Under the pieces are notes generated by a model, which was given only the letters and a program-made list of their open reading frames with translations, had not been told where the DNA came from and made no database searches. A program made the position numbers and the translations under genes. Below are positions 6,227 through 14,660 of a stretch of 36,379 nucleotides of DNA, piece after piece. The stretch is taken from contig NZ_LSUQ01000025.1 in assembly GCF_001642725.1 (NCBI RefSeq), positions 1 through 36,379 of the forward strand, given 5' to 3'. The first letter of the stretch is position 1, and every line of letters starts with the position of its first letter. The stretch is from Ferroacidibacillus organovorans (lineage in GTDB: Bacteria; Bacillota; Bacilli; Alicyclobacillales; SLC66).

Positions 6227-9200
6227 ATTATACCACATCGAGAACTACGAGGGAGCGATAACACACGCCCGTGGCGGTGTTGGACGGTGTTTATTATACC
6301 ACATCGAGAACTACGAGGGAGCGATAACTCTACGAACGGTTGGATGATCTCGAGGTTTATTATACCACATCGAGAACTACGAGGGAGCGATAACTCTCGA
6401 GCTCTTGAAGATAGGATAGTTCTAATTATACCACATCGAGAACTACGAGGGAGCGATAACATTGCAATCAGTAGTGTTGGGAGCATTACGATTATACCAC
6501 ATCGAGAACTACGAGGGAGCGATAACACTATGTTGAGGCTGTTAACCCTGCTTATGATTATACCACATCGAGAACTACGAGGGAGCGATAACAGTGTTGC
6601 TTCTGGCAATTCAAGATCATAAATTATACCACATCGAGAACTACGAGGGAGCGATAACTCCAGAAAACAGCTTGCAAGCATTGCAAAATTATACCACATC
6701 GAGAACTACGAGGGAGCGATAACACGACTACTACGATCCTGAGTCGGAGAAGAATTATACCACATCGAGAACTACGAGGGAGCGATAACCCAGATTGCGT
6801 GATCGCAAGTGACTGGAATATTATACCACATCGAGAACTACGAGGGAGCGATAACCCATTGATTCGGCCTTGTTTTATCGCTTCGATTATACCACATCGA
6901 GAACTACGAGGGAGCGATAACATAGGAGCCGGAACTGTAACAAACTCTTCTATTATACCACATCGAGAACTACGAGGGAGCGATAACCATGGGGTTTCCT
7001 TCTTTCGGGTGGTTTGTATTATACCACATCGAGAACTACGAGGGAGCGATAACTAACGGTTCCAAGACTGTCCACGATCTCCGATTATACCACATCGAGA
7101 ACTACGAGGGAGCGATAACACACTGACCGATATCCACACAGGCGATACATTATACCACATCGAGAACTACGAGGGAGCGATAACTTGAGACTCTCATGAT
7201 CGGTTGGTCAATGAATTATACCACATCGAGAACTACGAGGGAGCGATAACAAGATCTTTTGGGTTGTCATAGGACAAATGATTATACCACATCGAGAACT
7301 ACGAGGGAGCGATAACGTCACGCAAACAATAGGGCTTGCGGATAACATTATACCACATCGAGAACTACGAGGGAGCGATAACGGAACTGCAACAACGGCG
7401 AGTGCTACTGTATTATACCACATCGAGAACTACGAGGGAGCGATAACATAGGAGCCGGAACTGTAACAAACTCTTCTATTATACCACATCGAGAACTACG
7501 AGGGAGCGATAACTGCATCAACCCTTTGACCGTTTGCGCTACGATTATACCACATCGAGAACTACGAGGGAGCGATAACAATAACGTGGTGGCGGCGATT
7601 AACGGCGCGATTATACCACATCGAGAACTACGAGGGAGCGATAACTCGCTAGCACATCCGCACTGCTGTCTGATATTATACCACATCGAGAACTACGAGG
7701 GAGCGATAACAGCGCACGTCGAATTTGTTGCCGCGATGAAATTATACCACATCGAGAACTACGAGGGAGCGATAACCTGCATTTGTCACGCTAGGATACG
7801 CTTTGTATTATACCACATCGAGAACTACGAGGGAGCGATAACCCCCGGCTGCACGCCTTTTGCAACCCCACTATTATACCACATCGAGAACTACGAGGGA
7901 GCGATAACTACACGTTTGCGATACAAAATGCAGAAGGGATTATACCACATCGAGAACTACGAGGGAGCGATAACACCCGGCTGGATCAAGTCAAGTCCCG
8001 GCAGATTATACCACATCGAGAACTACGAGGGAGCGATAACTACAAGTAGAAAGGGGCGTGAAGTATTTGAATTATACCACATCGAGAACTACGAGGGAGC
8101 GATAACCATCTCTGTCGCTTTGTTCGCGCCAGACGCATTATACCACATCGAGAACTACGAGGGAGCGATAACTCTTCTTCGTCGACATCCAACTCTTGGA
8201 GATTATACCACATCGAGAACTACGAGGGAGCGATAACCGTGGAGGCTGTCTAGGATCGCGCGATGGCATTATACCACATCGAGAACTACGAGGGAGCGAT
8301 AACCGCATCGGCGTCAAACCCGCGGACCTTGAAATTATACCACATCGAGAACTACGAGGGAGCGATAACAGTAGGCGATCCGATGTTAAACCCCGTGCCA
8401 TTATACCACATCGAGAACTACGAGGGAGCGATAACTCTATAAAGGCGGTAACTTTTTAGTACAAAATTATACCACATCGAGAACTACGAGGGAGCGATAA
8501 CCTGAGCTCGTGGAACGTTTGCGCGTGCCCATTATACCACATCGAGAACTACGAGGGAGCGATAACCATCAAAGCGATGGGTGTTAATTTTTCGATATTA
8601 TACCACATCGAGAACTACGAGGGAGCGATAACTTGCGGTCACATCAGGAATTTACAAAGGACATTATACCACATCGAGAACTACGAGGGAGCGATAACAC
8701 CAGTCTTGAAGAAGAGATGAAACGAGCAATTATACCACATCGAGAACTACGAGGGAGCGATAACTGCGGTCTCCGTGTATTGTGTACATTGACGATTATA
8801 CCACATCGAGAACTACGAGGGAGCGATAACCGGAGAAGACAAGATAACAAATTGATCGCCATTATACCACATCGAGAACTACGAGGGAGCGATAACATGG
8901 ACAAGCAGAGTCTTTTAAGAGGTCGCATTATACCACATCGAGAACTACGAGGGAGCGATAACCGGGGCTCATCCCTCGATCAGGCAACACAAATTATACC
9001 ACATCGAGAACTACGAGGGAGCGATAACTTCATCACCGCGTCATCGACAACAATCGGCATTATACCACATCGAGAACTACGAGGGAGTGATAACAAGTAA
9101 CTTATTCTCGTCAGGATACAAGTTATTATACCACATCGAGAACTACGAGGGAGCGATAACAGATGAGGCGGGCGACCGAGTGGGTGGAGCATTATACCAC

Positions 9201-9340
9201 ATCGAGAACTACGAGGGAGCGATAACTCTCCGCGTTCGATGTTCGCGACGGACTGCATTATACCACATCGAGAACTACGAGGGAGCGATAACCTGGTTGG
9301 ACAGCAGGAAATTGTCTTTGATATTATACCACATCGAGAA
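6227..9340 (-). CRISPR. type II-C CRISPR array, 47 full repeats plus a half repeat, 47 spacers
   Basis: On the + strand each 36-bp repeat runs from ATTATACCACATCGAG to GAGGGAGCGATAAC. Full repeats start at 6227, 6293 and so on to 9257. The last repeat (9323-9340) keeps only its first 18 bp and is cut by the IS. Spacers are 30 nt, except six of 29 nt (after the repeats starting at 6623, 7084, 7347, 7610, 8137 and 8466). I saw one repeat variant: C to T at 9088. The sense strand is minus: the crRNA repeat then begins GTTATCGCTCCC, pairs with the tracrRNA anti-repeat, and ends TGTGGTATAAT. That end is an extended -10 box (TGnTATAAT), so transcription can start inside each following spacer. Two spacers are identical (6922-6951 and 7448-7477). 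Apparent reading frames across the array arise because the 66-bp unit is a multiple of three. Confidence 0.98.
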
Positions 9341-9380
9341 TGGAACAGTATCATTTTAGTTGAGTCGACAAACTCGTAAT
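9341..9380. repeat. IS3 element left inverted repeat
   Basis: Begins TGGAACAGTATCATTTTAG and ends AAACTCGTAAT; pairs with the right end at 10777-10815. The start coincides exactly with the break in the CRISPR repeat. Confidence 0.85.
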
Positions 9381-9418
9381 TCTGGACAGAATGATAAAAA
9401 AAGGAAGAAGGAATCCAG

Positions 9419-9706
9419 ATGCGAGTGTACGATAAAGAATTCAAAGAAGAAGCATTAAAATTATCTTATGAAATCGGGCCCACAGCGGCCTCCGAACAAC
9501 TGGGGGTTCCACCCACAACGCTGTACACATGGAGGGGTCAAAGCAAGAAGCATGGATCCTTGGCATTTGTAGGGAGTGGCCACCAGCGCATAGATCCGAA
9601 AACTGCCGAAATGAAAGGGTTGGAGAAAAAGATCAGGGAACTGGAATCCGCCAATGATATCCTGAAAAAGGCGTTAGCTTTTTTCGCAGAGAGCCAAAAG
9701 AGGTAG
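9419..9706 (+). CDS. IS3 transposase OrfA (helix-turn-helix subunit)
   Basis: 95 residues starting MRVYDKEFKEEALKL behind AGGAAGAAGG. The first 50 residues form the transposase helix-turn-helix (GPTAASEQLGVPPTTLYTW) that binds the inverted repeats. The C-terminal part (MKGLEKKIRELESANDILKKAL) is a leucine-zipper coiled coil typical of IS3 OrfA. The TTTTTTC heptamer in frame at 9679-9685 would shift ribosomes to the -1 frame and make the OrfAB fusion, which is the active transposase in this family; OrfA alone usually acts as a repressor. Confidence 0.92.
   Translation: MRVYDKEFKEEALKLSYEIGPTAASEQLGVPPTTLYTWRGQSKKHGSLAFVGSGHQRIDPKTAEMKGLEKKIRELESANDILKKALAFFAESQKR
9679..9685 (+). promoter_or_regulatory. 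programmed -1 frameshift heptamer
   Basis: In the orfA frame the bases read gcT TTT TTC, a standard X XXY YYZ slippery sequence. The -1 frame is open from here through the orfB start, reading REPKEVAARDLFRF across the junction, so an OrfAB fusion is possible. Frameshifting of this kind is known for IS3-family elements. Confidence 0.7.
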
Positions 9707-9717
9707 CTGCACGAGAC

Positions 9718-10605
9718 TTGTTTCGTTTTATAGGGATTCAAAAGAAAAAAGACGAAGCCAAGCACAGTGTAAAGGAAATGTGTAAGGTTTTGCATGTCAG
9801 CGAAGCCGGTTACTATCGCTGGCGGCGCACTCAAAACAGTCCCTATAAATATGATGATCTTTTGGCGAAGATCCGTCAGATTCGTGCAGAAAACAAGGAC
9901 TATGGAACGTACCGCATCTTTTTGGCCTTGCAACTGTTCCACAGCTATACCGGTACCTATTATGTGGTTCGGAGACTTTGCAAAACGCATCAGTTGATGC
10001 TGAAGAAGAACCATCATGCCAAGGGAACGACCAAGGCTGACCCTGCTGCACAAGCGAGCGAAAACCTGATAAAGCAGGATTTCACTGCCACGGCTCCCAA
10101 TCAAAAGTGGCTGGGGGATATCACGGAGATCCCCACGGCGGAGGGCAAACTGTATGTCAGCGCCGTTTTGGATTGTTATGATGGCGCGATTGTAGGATTT
10201 AAGATGGCGGACAACATGAAAGCCGAACTCTGTGTCGCGTCATTCACCTTGGCTGCCCAAAAACATCAAGCCTTTGGCATGACGTTTCATAGTGACCGAG
10301 GAAGTCAATACACCAGCAAGATGTACCGAGAAACCTTGGCCAGGTTTGGTGCAGTGCAAAGTATGAGTCATACCGGAAGATGCTATGACAACGCCAGAAT
10401 GGAATCCTTTTTTGCCACGCTGAAAAAAGAGTGCATTTACAAGGTTAAAACAGAAACATTGAAGATGGAGGTGGTCAAAAGCATGGTTTTCCGATTTGTC
10501 GAAATTCACTATAACCGGAAACGAATTTACACAACCAACGATGGTTATCCACCTTTGATGAAACGTCGTCAATATTACCGAGACCAGCTGTCCAAGGTAG
10601 TCTAA
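9718..10605 (+). CDS. IS3 transposase OrfB (DDE catalytic subunit)
   Basis: 295 residues from a TTG at 9718; in practice mostly made as the OrfAB fusion. An N-terminal HTH_21-like segment (KHSVKEMCKVLHVSEAGYY) precedes the integrase core. The DDE triad is D134 (WLGDITEI), D193 (FHSDRGSQYTS) and E229 (YDNARMESFFATLKKE); the 35 residues between the second D and the E are the usual IS3/retroviral spacing. It catalyses strand transfer of the element. No internal stop or frameshift is seen, so the enzyme looks functional. Confidence 0.94.
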   Translation: MFRFIGIQKKKDEAKHSVKEMCKVLHVSEAGYYRWRRTQNSPYKYDDLLAKIRQIRAENKDYGTYRIFLALQLFHSYTGTYYVVRRLCKTHQLMLKKNHHAKGTTKADPAAQASENLIKQDFTATAPNQKWLGDITEIPTAEGKLYVSAVLDCYDGAIVGFKMADNMKAELCVASFTLAAQKHQAFGMTFHSDRGSQYTSKMYRETLARFGAVQSMSHTGRCYDNARMESFFATLKKECIYKVKTETLKMEVVKSMVFRFVEIHYNRKRIYTTNDGYPPLMKRRQYYRDQLSKVV

Positions 10606-10620
10606 AAAGCGGGTAGCTAA

Positions 10621-10656
10621 GGTCTTGCTCCAACCATCTGTCGCAAGACCGTTTTT
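10621..10656 (+). terminator. terminator after IS3 orfB
   Basis: GGTCTTGC (10621-10628) pairs with GCAAGACC (10643-10650), followed by GTTTTTC. It lies 15 bp after the orfB stop, inside the IS. A second hairpin, ATTTTCCAGA/TCTGGAAAAT at 10695-10704 and 10713-10722, follows without a T-run. Confidence 0.7.
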
Positions 10657-10776
10657 CATTTTGTTTAGGGATTCATTCGTCAAGGTCAGGTCGTATTTTC
10701 CAGAAAAGTACGTCTGGAAAATCTCCACCTTACCCTTGACTTCACTCACAACCCCTAGGCGTAGCCATGAATCGGT

Positions 10777-10815
10777 ATTACGAGTTTCGGGACTAAACTA
10801 AATTTGACAATTCCA
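10777..10815. repeat. IS3 element right inverted repeat
   Basis: The reverse complement begins TGGAATTGTCAAATTTAG and ends AAACTCGTAAT, matching the left end over about 40 bp with a one-base gap. It sets the right boundary at 10815. Confidence 0.85.
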
Positions 10816-10926
10816 AATTTGAAAAGAGAATTTTGGGCTTTGACGCGATGTGGTCCGAGTGGTGTAAAAGGGACATCAAGCGTTTGCGTGGATTTTCGCG
10901 CTCGCATTTCTGTGGTAGAAGGTGGG

Positions 10927-10952
10927 TCCCCCGCGCGGTGCGGGGGATTTTT
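10927..10952 (+). terminator. strong terminator with no clear upstream gene
   Basis: TCCCCCGC (10927-10934) pairs with GCGGGGGA (10940-10947), followed by TTTTT. Only about 110 bp separate it from the IS end, and I see no convincing gene there. It probably terminated a gene whose body was removed when sequence beside the IS was lost. Confidence 0.7.
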
Positions 10953-11004
10953 ATGGTTGGCGGGAGGAAGATTGTCGCGGCATCGCGAGAAAGTGGCATT
11001 GGCG

Positions 11005-11166
11005 ATGGAACATGTAGAAATCAAGATCGTAAAGGATCAAATGGAATACGAGGTTGCGCGCGATCACCAGAAAGGTCTTGATAATACCAGTGAACTGTGG
11101 GGTGTGATGGACGAAGATGCATGGAACACGCTCCGGTTCCTTTCCTTCAGAATTATAGCGCAATAA
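11005..11166 (+). CDS. 53-residue small protein, unknown function
   Basis: ATG at 11005 gives a charged product beginning MEHVEIKIVKDQMEYEVARD and containing ELWGVMDEDAW, ending FRIIAQ. Composition is protein-like, but there is only a weak GAGAAAG site upstream and no family I recognise. The frame is open further upstream through the terminator at 10927, so the upstream part is probably chance. It could be a small accessory gene or a fragment left beside the IS. Confidence 0.35.
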   Translation: MEHVEIKIVKDQMEYEVARDHQKGLDNTSELWGVMDEDAWNTLRFLSFRIIAQ

Positions 11167-11253
11167 CGCAATGGTTTAGACAAGCCCCACAATGCATAAC
11201 CATGGTGCACTCAGGTCGAATCGCTATTGCAGATAAGCTTCCTTTAGTCCCAT

Positions 11254-11282
11254 AAAGAAATCCCTCCCGATTTACGGAGGGA
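11254..11282 (-). terminator. terminator of the APH-family gene
   Basis: On the minus strand TCCCTCC pairs with GGGAGGGA across a 7-nt loop (positions 11261-11282), then TTTCTTT. It lies 11 bp past the stop of the kinase-fold gene. Confidence 0.75.
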
Positions 11283-11292
11283 CTGTCGAAGG

Positions 11293-12294
11293 TTAATTCC
11301 AAATGTCCACGATAGGTGTACCATTTTCAATTCTCATCTTTGCTTCAGAGATGAAATCTTTTCCCCACTGATTCAACTCTGATACATCGGGATGGTTTTT
11401 GTACATGCCAACATATACGATAATTTCCCGTAAACGAAGGAATAATGGGATTTGCATCATCCAGTATTTATCAATTTCGTGTTCTTGAGAATACCCCTTC
11501 ATGAAATGCTCCATGAAGCGACTTGCCTGAGATTCACGAAGTTCCCTTCCGTCATCTCCTCCATAGACATACACCAGGTAGTACATCTGAGTGACGATAT
11601 CATTTATAAACCAACTGTACTGTGCTTCATCAAAATCAAACAAAACAACCCGTGAGCCATCTACCCTAAAATTACCCACATGGACATCCCCATGCGTAAG
11701 TCCAAATGATTGGCGTTCTGCAGGTAGTGCCTGAATGTTACTGATAGTGTTCCTACATCCCTCGAACATATTGACTTGATCACTAGGAACAAATCCATGG
11801 ATGTTTGTCAGATAAAAGTTGTCACGCCATTCTCCACGCTGAACCCTCTTAGAGGAAGGTAAGAACGACTTGGACACAGCGTGCAGCCTGCCAATCGCTA
11901 CGCCACAATTGTAGTACAGTTCGTAGTCATGTAAACAATCAGGATAAGGAACAGACCTGCCTTCTGCTTTTACAAACGATGCAACAGTGAAGCCCGAACC
12001 ATGTTGTCCAACAAATTCAGCCAAGTTTCCCCTCACGGATGCAACTGGAGCAGACACTGCCACTCCATTCTTCTTCAAGTAGAGAAGCCACTCAAGTTCG
12101 CCTCTCACTAAATTGACGCTTCGATGTGCGCTTGGTGTAAAACGAAGAATATAGGTTTTTGCGCCACTTTGATATTCATAAACAAAGTTCATCGACCCAT
12201 GACATGGAGTCAATGATTCTAGTGATACACCAAATAAAGAGGCTCCATAGCCAACTATATCGCCGGTGAACTGTTGCAGAAGATTCTTCTCCAA
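11293..12294 (-). CDS. aminoglycoside phosphotransferase/homoserine kinase-fold protein
   Basis: Likely ATP-dependent small-molecule kinase of the APH (protein-kinase-like) superfamily, 333 residues. Start is TTG at 12294, supported by GAGAGGAG 7 nt upstream. The N-lobe has the beta strands around YQSGAKTYILRFTP. The catalytic loop is HGDVHVGN at 201-208 with D203 as base, and the metal-binding DFD is at 220-222. Similarity looks closer to the SrkA/homoserine kinase type II branch than to named resistance enzymes, so an antibiotic substrate cannot be claimed. It is monocistronic with its own terminator. The 219 bp upstream (12295-12513) hold its ribosome site but no promoter I can name. Confidence 0.8.
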   Translation of the reverse strand: MEKNLLQQFTGDIVGYGASLFGVSLESLTPCHGSMNFVYEYQSGAKTYILRFTPSAHRSVNLVRGELEWLLYLKKNGVAVSAPVASVRGNLAEFVGQHGSGFTVASFVKAEGRSVPYPDCLHDYELYYNCGVAIGRLHAVSKSFLPSSKRVQRGEWRDNFYLTNIHGFVPSDQVNMFEGCRNTISNIQALPAERQSFGLTHGDVHVGNFRVDGSRVVLFDFDEAQYSWFINDIVTQMYYLVYVYGGDDGRELRESQASRFMEHFMKGYSQEHEIDKYWMMQIPLFLRLREIIVYVGMYKNHPDVSELNQWGKDFISEAKMRIENGTPIVDIWN

Positions 12295-12513
12295 ACTTAT
12301 TCTCCTCTCTAAAGATGTTGTTAGAGGGGGACGTTGCGTAGTTTAATGCACCTAAAGCAATGCATTCTTGTCACTCCTTCCATATCTCAAAACATCATGA
12401 TGATAATTTTCTTCAGCATAACTGCCCAAGTGCGACACAACCTTTGCGTACCTCGAACTGCATAATCATAAAAGACCAGACGAGACATCATTCTTCATAC
12501 GATCCTACGCCCG

Positions 12514-13101
12514 TTATCCGAATAACAAAAGCTCTACTTGTGGTATCCACGTTCCGAATTCATCTGCTTGTAAGGTCATCCATCCCAATTCAATGGCCGG
12601 TATGAAGTTTTTCTCTTGGTCATCAACGAATAAAACAATCTGTTCCGCATCAAGTTTATTTGCCAATACGTCATATATCTCACGGTGCGGTTTGCAACAC
12701 CCTACGTCACTGGATATGGTAAAAGTTCTTATGTATTTGCGTACAGTGGCCAAGGGTTTCATAAGCCATTCGGTACGATGGTTACTTAATAGATGGATGT
12801 CTGCTATCTCGCTCCATCTTGCCAAATGGTTCAAAGCTGGCAATGGTTGAAGGCTTGATTGTAAAGAGTCTTTGGCGTTGTTCAAGTTGACAGTTGGGAA
12901 TGTCACACATAGCCGATTCCAAAATTCTTCTTCCGTAAATGCACCAGTCCATAACTGTTCTCGAACGTTGACCTTAAAATCCGAGACTAGGTCTTCATAC
13001 GAAATACTTGCGCTATCTGATAACAGTTGCCAAAATAGGGGTGACATATTGGTAATCAGCACTCCCGCAATATCTAGAACGAGTTGTGGCTTATTGCCCA
13101 A
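12514..13101 (-). CDS. HAD-superfamily hydrolase
   Basis: Haloacid dehalogenase-fold protein, 195 residues from a TTG at 13101 with GGGAGG 7 nt upstream; an in-frame ATG at 13116 has no such site. Motif I is LVLDIAGVL with nucleophile D10. The usual second aspartate (DxD) is replaced by A12, as in DxG/DxA subfamilies, so the leaving-group chemistry may differ from ordinary phosphatases. Motif II is LSNHRTEW, motif III the lysine in CCKPHREIYDVL, motif IV FVDDQEKN. The cap is a helical insert after motif I. The substrate is unknown. The 218 bp upstream, to the end of the GNAT pseudogene, contain nothing I can identify. Confidence 0.8.
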   Translation of the reverse strand: MGNKPQLVLDIAGVLITNMSPLFWQLLSDSASISYEDLVSDFKVNVREQLWTGAFTEEEFWNRLCVTFPTVNLNNAKDSLQSSLQPLPALNHLARWSEIADIHLLSNHRTEWLMKPLATVRKYIRTFTISSDVGCCKPHREIYDVLANKLDAEQIVLFVDDQEKNFIPAIELGWMTLQADEFGTWIPQVELLLFG

Positions 13102-13319
13102 AACCTCGCCTCCCATCCCATTATCTCAGCATGATTTCATATCGCCATTACGAACTGAAGATTCCTGCCCGAATGCACATGAGTCATCGCGGTGACACTC
13201 TGCATAATCACGCGCTGGTCAAGCGATGGTGATATTGCTTTTTTCCACACCTGAAAGCTGAAGGACAACAGGGGTAAATTTGCATCTATTTGTGTATCTA
13301 AGATTACGGTAAGGATCGA

Positions 13320-13721
13320 TCAGGTTTTCCTTCGAATGATCCAGGCATTTTCCGCTTTATCAAAACCAACCGTCGGATAATATGTCATTGCCGTAGGGGC
13401 AGACAATAACAATAGCGATACTTGGTCAGATCATCGTAACTGTGTTTGACGAATCAGTTCTTTTCCGACACCACACCGTTGATAATCCTTGTCAACGGCC
13501 AAATCGGACAAGTAACAACAAAAGCAGAAATCAGTCAGTGAACGAGCCATTCCGACTAATTTTGCTCCGTCCCAAGCTGTGATGATAAGGTTTCCGTGAT
13601 CGATCATCTTTTGTATACGTTCCACATCAGCCGTCGGTCGATTGATTCCAGAGCGTTTGAAAACATCCGCGACCTCTTCTCCAGTTATTGGTGCATTGAA
13701 GTGATATTCGATCGAAGACAA
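13320..13721 (-). pseudogene. GNAT acetyltransferase with in-frame stop
   Basis: Acetyl-CoA-dependent N-acetyltransferase interrupted by one nonsense codon. Start is TTG 13721 behind AGAGGAGG (7 nt), giving MSSIEYHFNAPITGEE. The acetyl-CoA loop is intact in VDKDYQRCGVGKELI. After RQTQLR a TGA at 13431-13433 stops the frame, but the same frame continues for 36 more codons with the expected C-terminal half: VSLLLLSAPTAMTYYPTVGF and WIIRRKT, to a TGA at 13320. No shift is needed, so this is a recent point mutation, unless the stop is read through. The truncated product lacks the last beta strands and is probably inactive. Confidence 0.8.
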
Positions 13722-13776
13722 TTTCAATCCTCCTCTTTTTACCACACAACAATCATTCAACGCGCTGTGGATTCGC

Positions 13777-14196
13777 TCATTCGAGGTATTCCTCCGATCG
13801 AATGGGATTCAAATAGCGGGCCATGGATGTCTTAGCTTTCTTTAATCCCACACTCCGATAAAAATCTTCGTTCCCTGTCGTAGAAATGAGATGGACGCAT
13901 GAAATGTCTTGCAAATGCTGAAGGAGGTCGTTCATGATCAATCTTCCGATGCCCATGCCTTGGTAATTTGAATGGACCACAACGTCATAGATGGCTGCAT
14001 TAAAAACGCCGTCGGATAGCGCCCGGCCAAAGCCGATGACACGATCATTGTCCATCGCGAGGGTGACATGCGTGCTGGCGTTGAAAATTTTCGTGATGAT
14101 GTCTGCGTTATGTGTCATCCAGCCGACGGATGCATAGACGTCTTGCAGTTCCTCCGGGTTGACGGAAGGGAAGTCATTGTGTAGCTTGATGTTCAA
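13777..14196 (-). CDS. GNAT family N-acetyltransferase
   Basis: 139-residue acetyltransferase. Start is TTG at 14196 with CGGAGGG 7 nt upstream (a GTG at 14217 is in frame but unsupported). Core features: VTLAMDNDRVIGFGRALSD (beta 2-3), then VVVHSNYQGMGIGRLIMNDLL, the Q/RxxGxG acetyl-CoA site, then NEDFYRSVGLKKAKTSM, the C-terminal strand with the usual FY..VGF-like motif. The substrate is unknown. It sits head-to-tail with the broken GNAT downstream, and the two are similar in plan, so they may be diverged duplicates or arrive together on an accessory cassette. Confidence 0.85.
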   Translation of the reverse strand: MNIKLHNDFPSVNPEELQDVYASVGWMTHNADIITKIFNASTHVTLAMDNDRVIGFGRALSDGVFNAAIYDVVVHSNYQGMGIGRLIMNDLLQHLQDISCVHLISTTGNEDFYRSVGLKKAKTSMARYLNPIRSEEYLE

Positions 14197-14370
14197 TCGT
14201 AACCCTCCGTTTCGCACAATGCGGGATGATGGAACCGTTCAGAACTGCTTTTATGGCATTAAGAATACGAGGGAATGCTGTATTTTGTCGTATTATCTAT
14301 GATTATTTATACAATTCGATTGGTTTGCTTTCTTGAACATCAGCTCCCTTTAGAGACAGAAGAGAGTGAA

Positions 14371-14655
14371 TTACAGCAATGCTTTAGTGAAAAGTATCTC
14401 CAACGGTTTGCTGTGCAACAATAAACAACCTGCGTCTCGATACCCTAACTTTCTATAGAAGTGCTGAGCATCTTCATTCGACAATGTTGATGTCATCACG
14501 AGATCAAAACCTTTTTGTTTCATTTCATTTTCCCAGCAGAGAACAGCTTGCTACTCCACGCCGTTTCCTCGATGCTTCTCGTCAACCCAAATCATGTTTA
14601 TGAATGGTGTGTTGTCCCAAAAGTGCCCATACCTAATGTTTAAGAACACGACATA
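14371..14655 (-). pseudogene. fossil GNAT acetyltransferase fragment
   Basis: The minus frame from 14655 to the TAA at 14371-14373 reads NIRYGHFWDNTPFINMIWVD, then EKHRGNGVE, then a TAG at 14551-14553, then QAVLCWENEMKQKGFDLVM and NEDAQHFYRKLGYRDAG. These are the beta 3-4, acetyl-CoA loop and C-terminal motifs of a GNAT enzyme. The first 40-60 residues are missing and one stop lies in the cofactor loop, so it is dead. It is not visible as a long open frame because of the stop. It abuts the next GNAT gene (14661), which suggests that a deletion joined two neighbouring genes. Confidence 0.8.
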
Positions 14656-14660
14656 TCAAT

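Larger units (their letters stand above)
9341..10815 (+). mobile_element. IS3-family insertion sequence
   Basis: A 1475-bp element bounded by imperfect inverted repeats and carrying orfA and orfB with a -1 frame relation. Both ends begin TGGAA when read inwards and share TTTAGTT.AGTC and AAACTCGTAAT. The left flank is the middle of a CRISPR repeat (CATCGAGAA). The right flank (AATTTGAAAAG) is not the other half of that repeat, and there is no convincing target duplication. So after insertion the outer part of the array was lost or moved, probably by an IS-mediated deletion or recombination between copies. The transposase frames look intact, so the element may still be active. Confidence 0.9.

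Noticed and set aside
6202-9444. Many open frames of 71-236 codons on both strands with repeated RGSDN- or SRCGII-type peptides.
   Set aside because: They are translations of the CRISPR array; the 66-bp unit is divisible by three and the repeat lacks stops in several frames.
11050-11075. TACGAGGTTGCGCGCGATCAC resembles the lost half of the CRISPR repeat or the anti-repeat.
   Set aside because: Only about ten scattered bases match, and it lies in a protein-like frame away from the IS boundary; probably chance.
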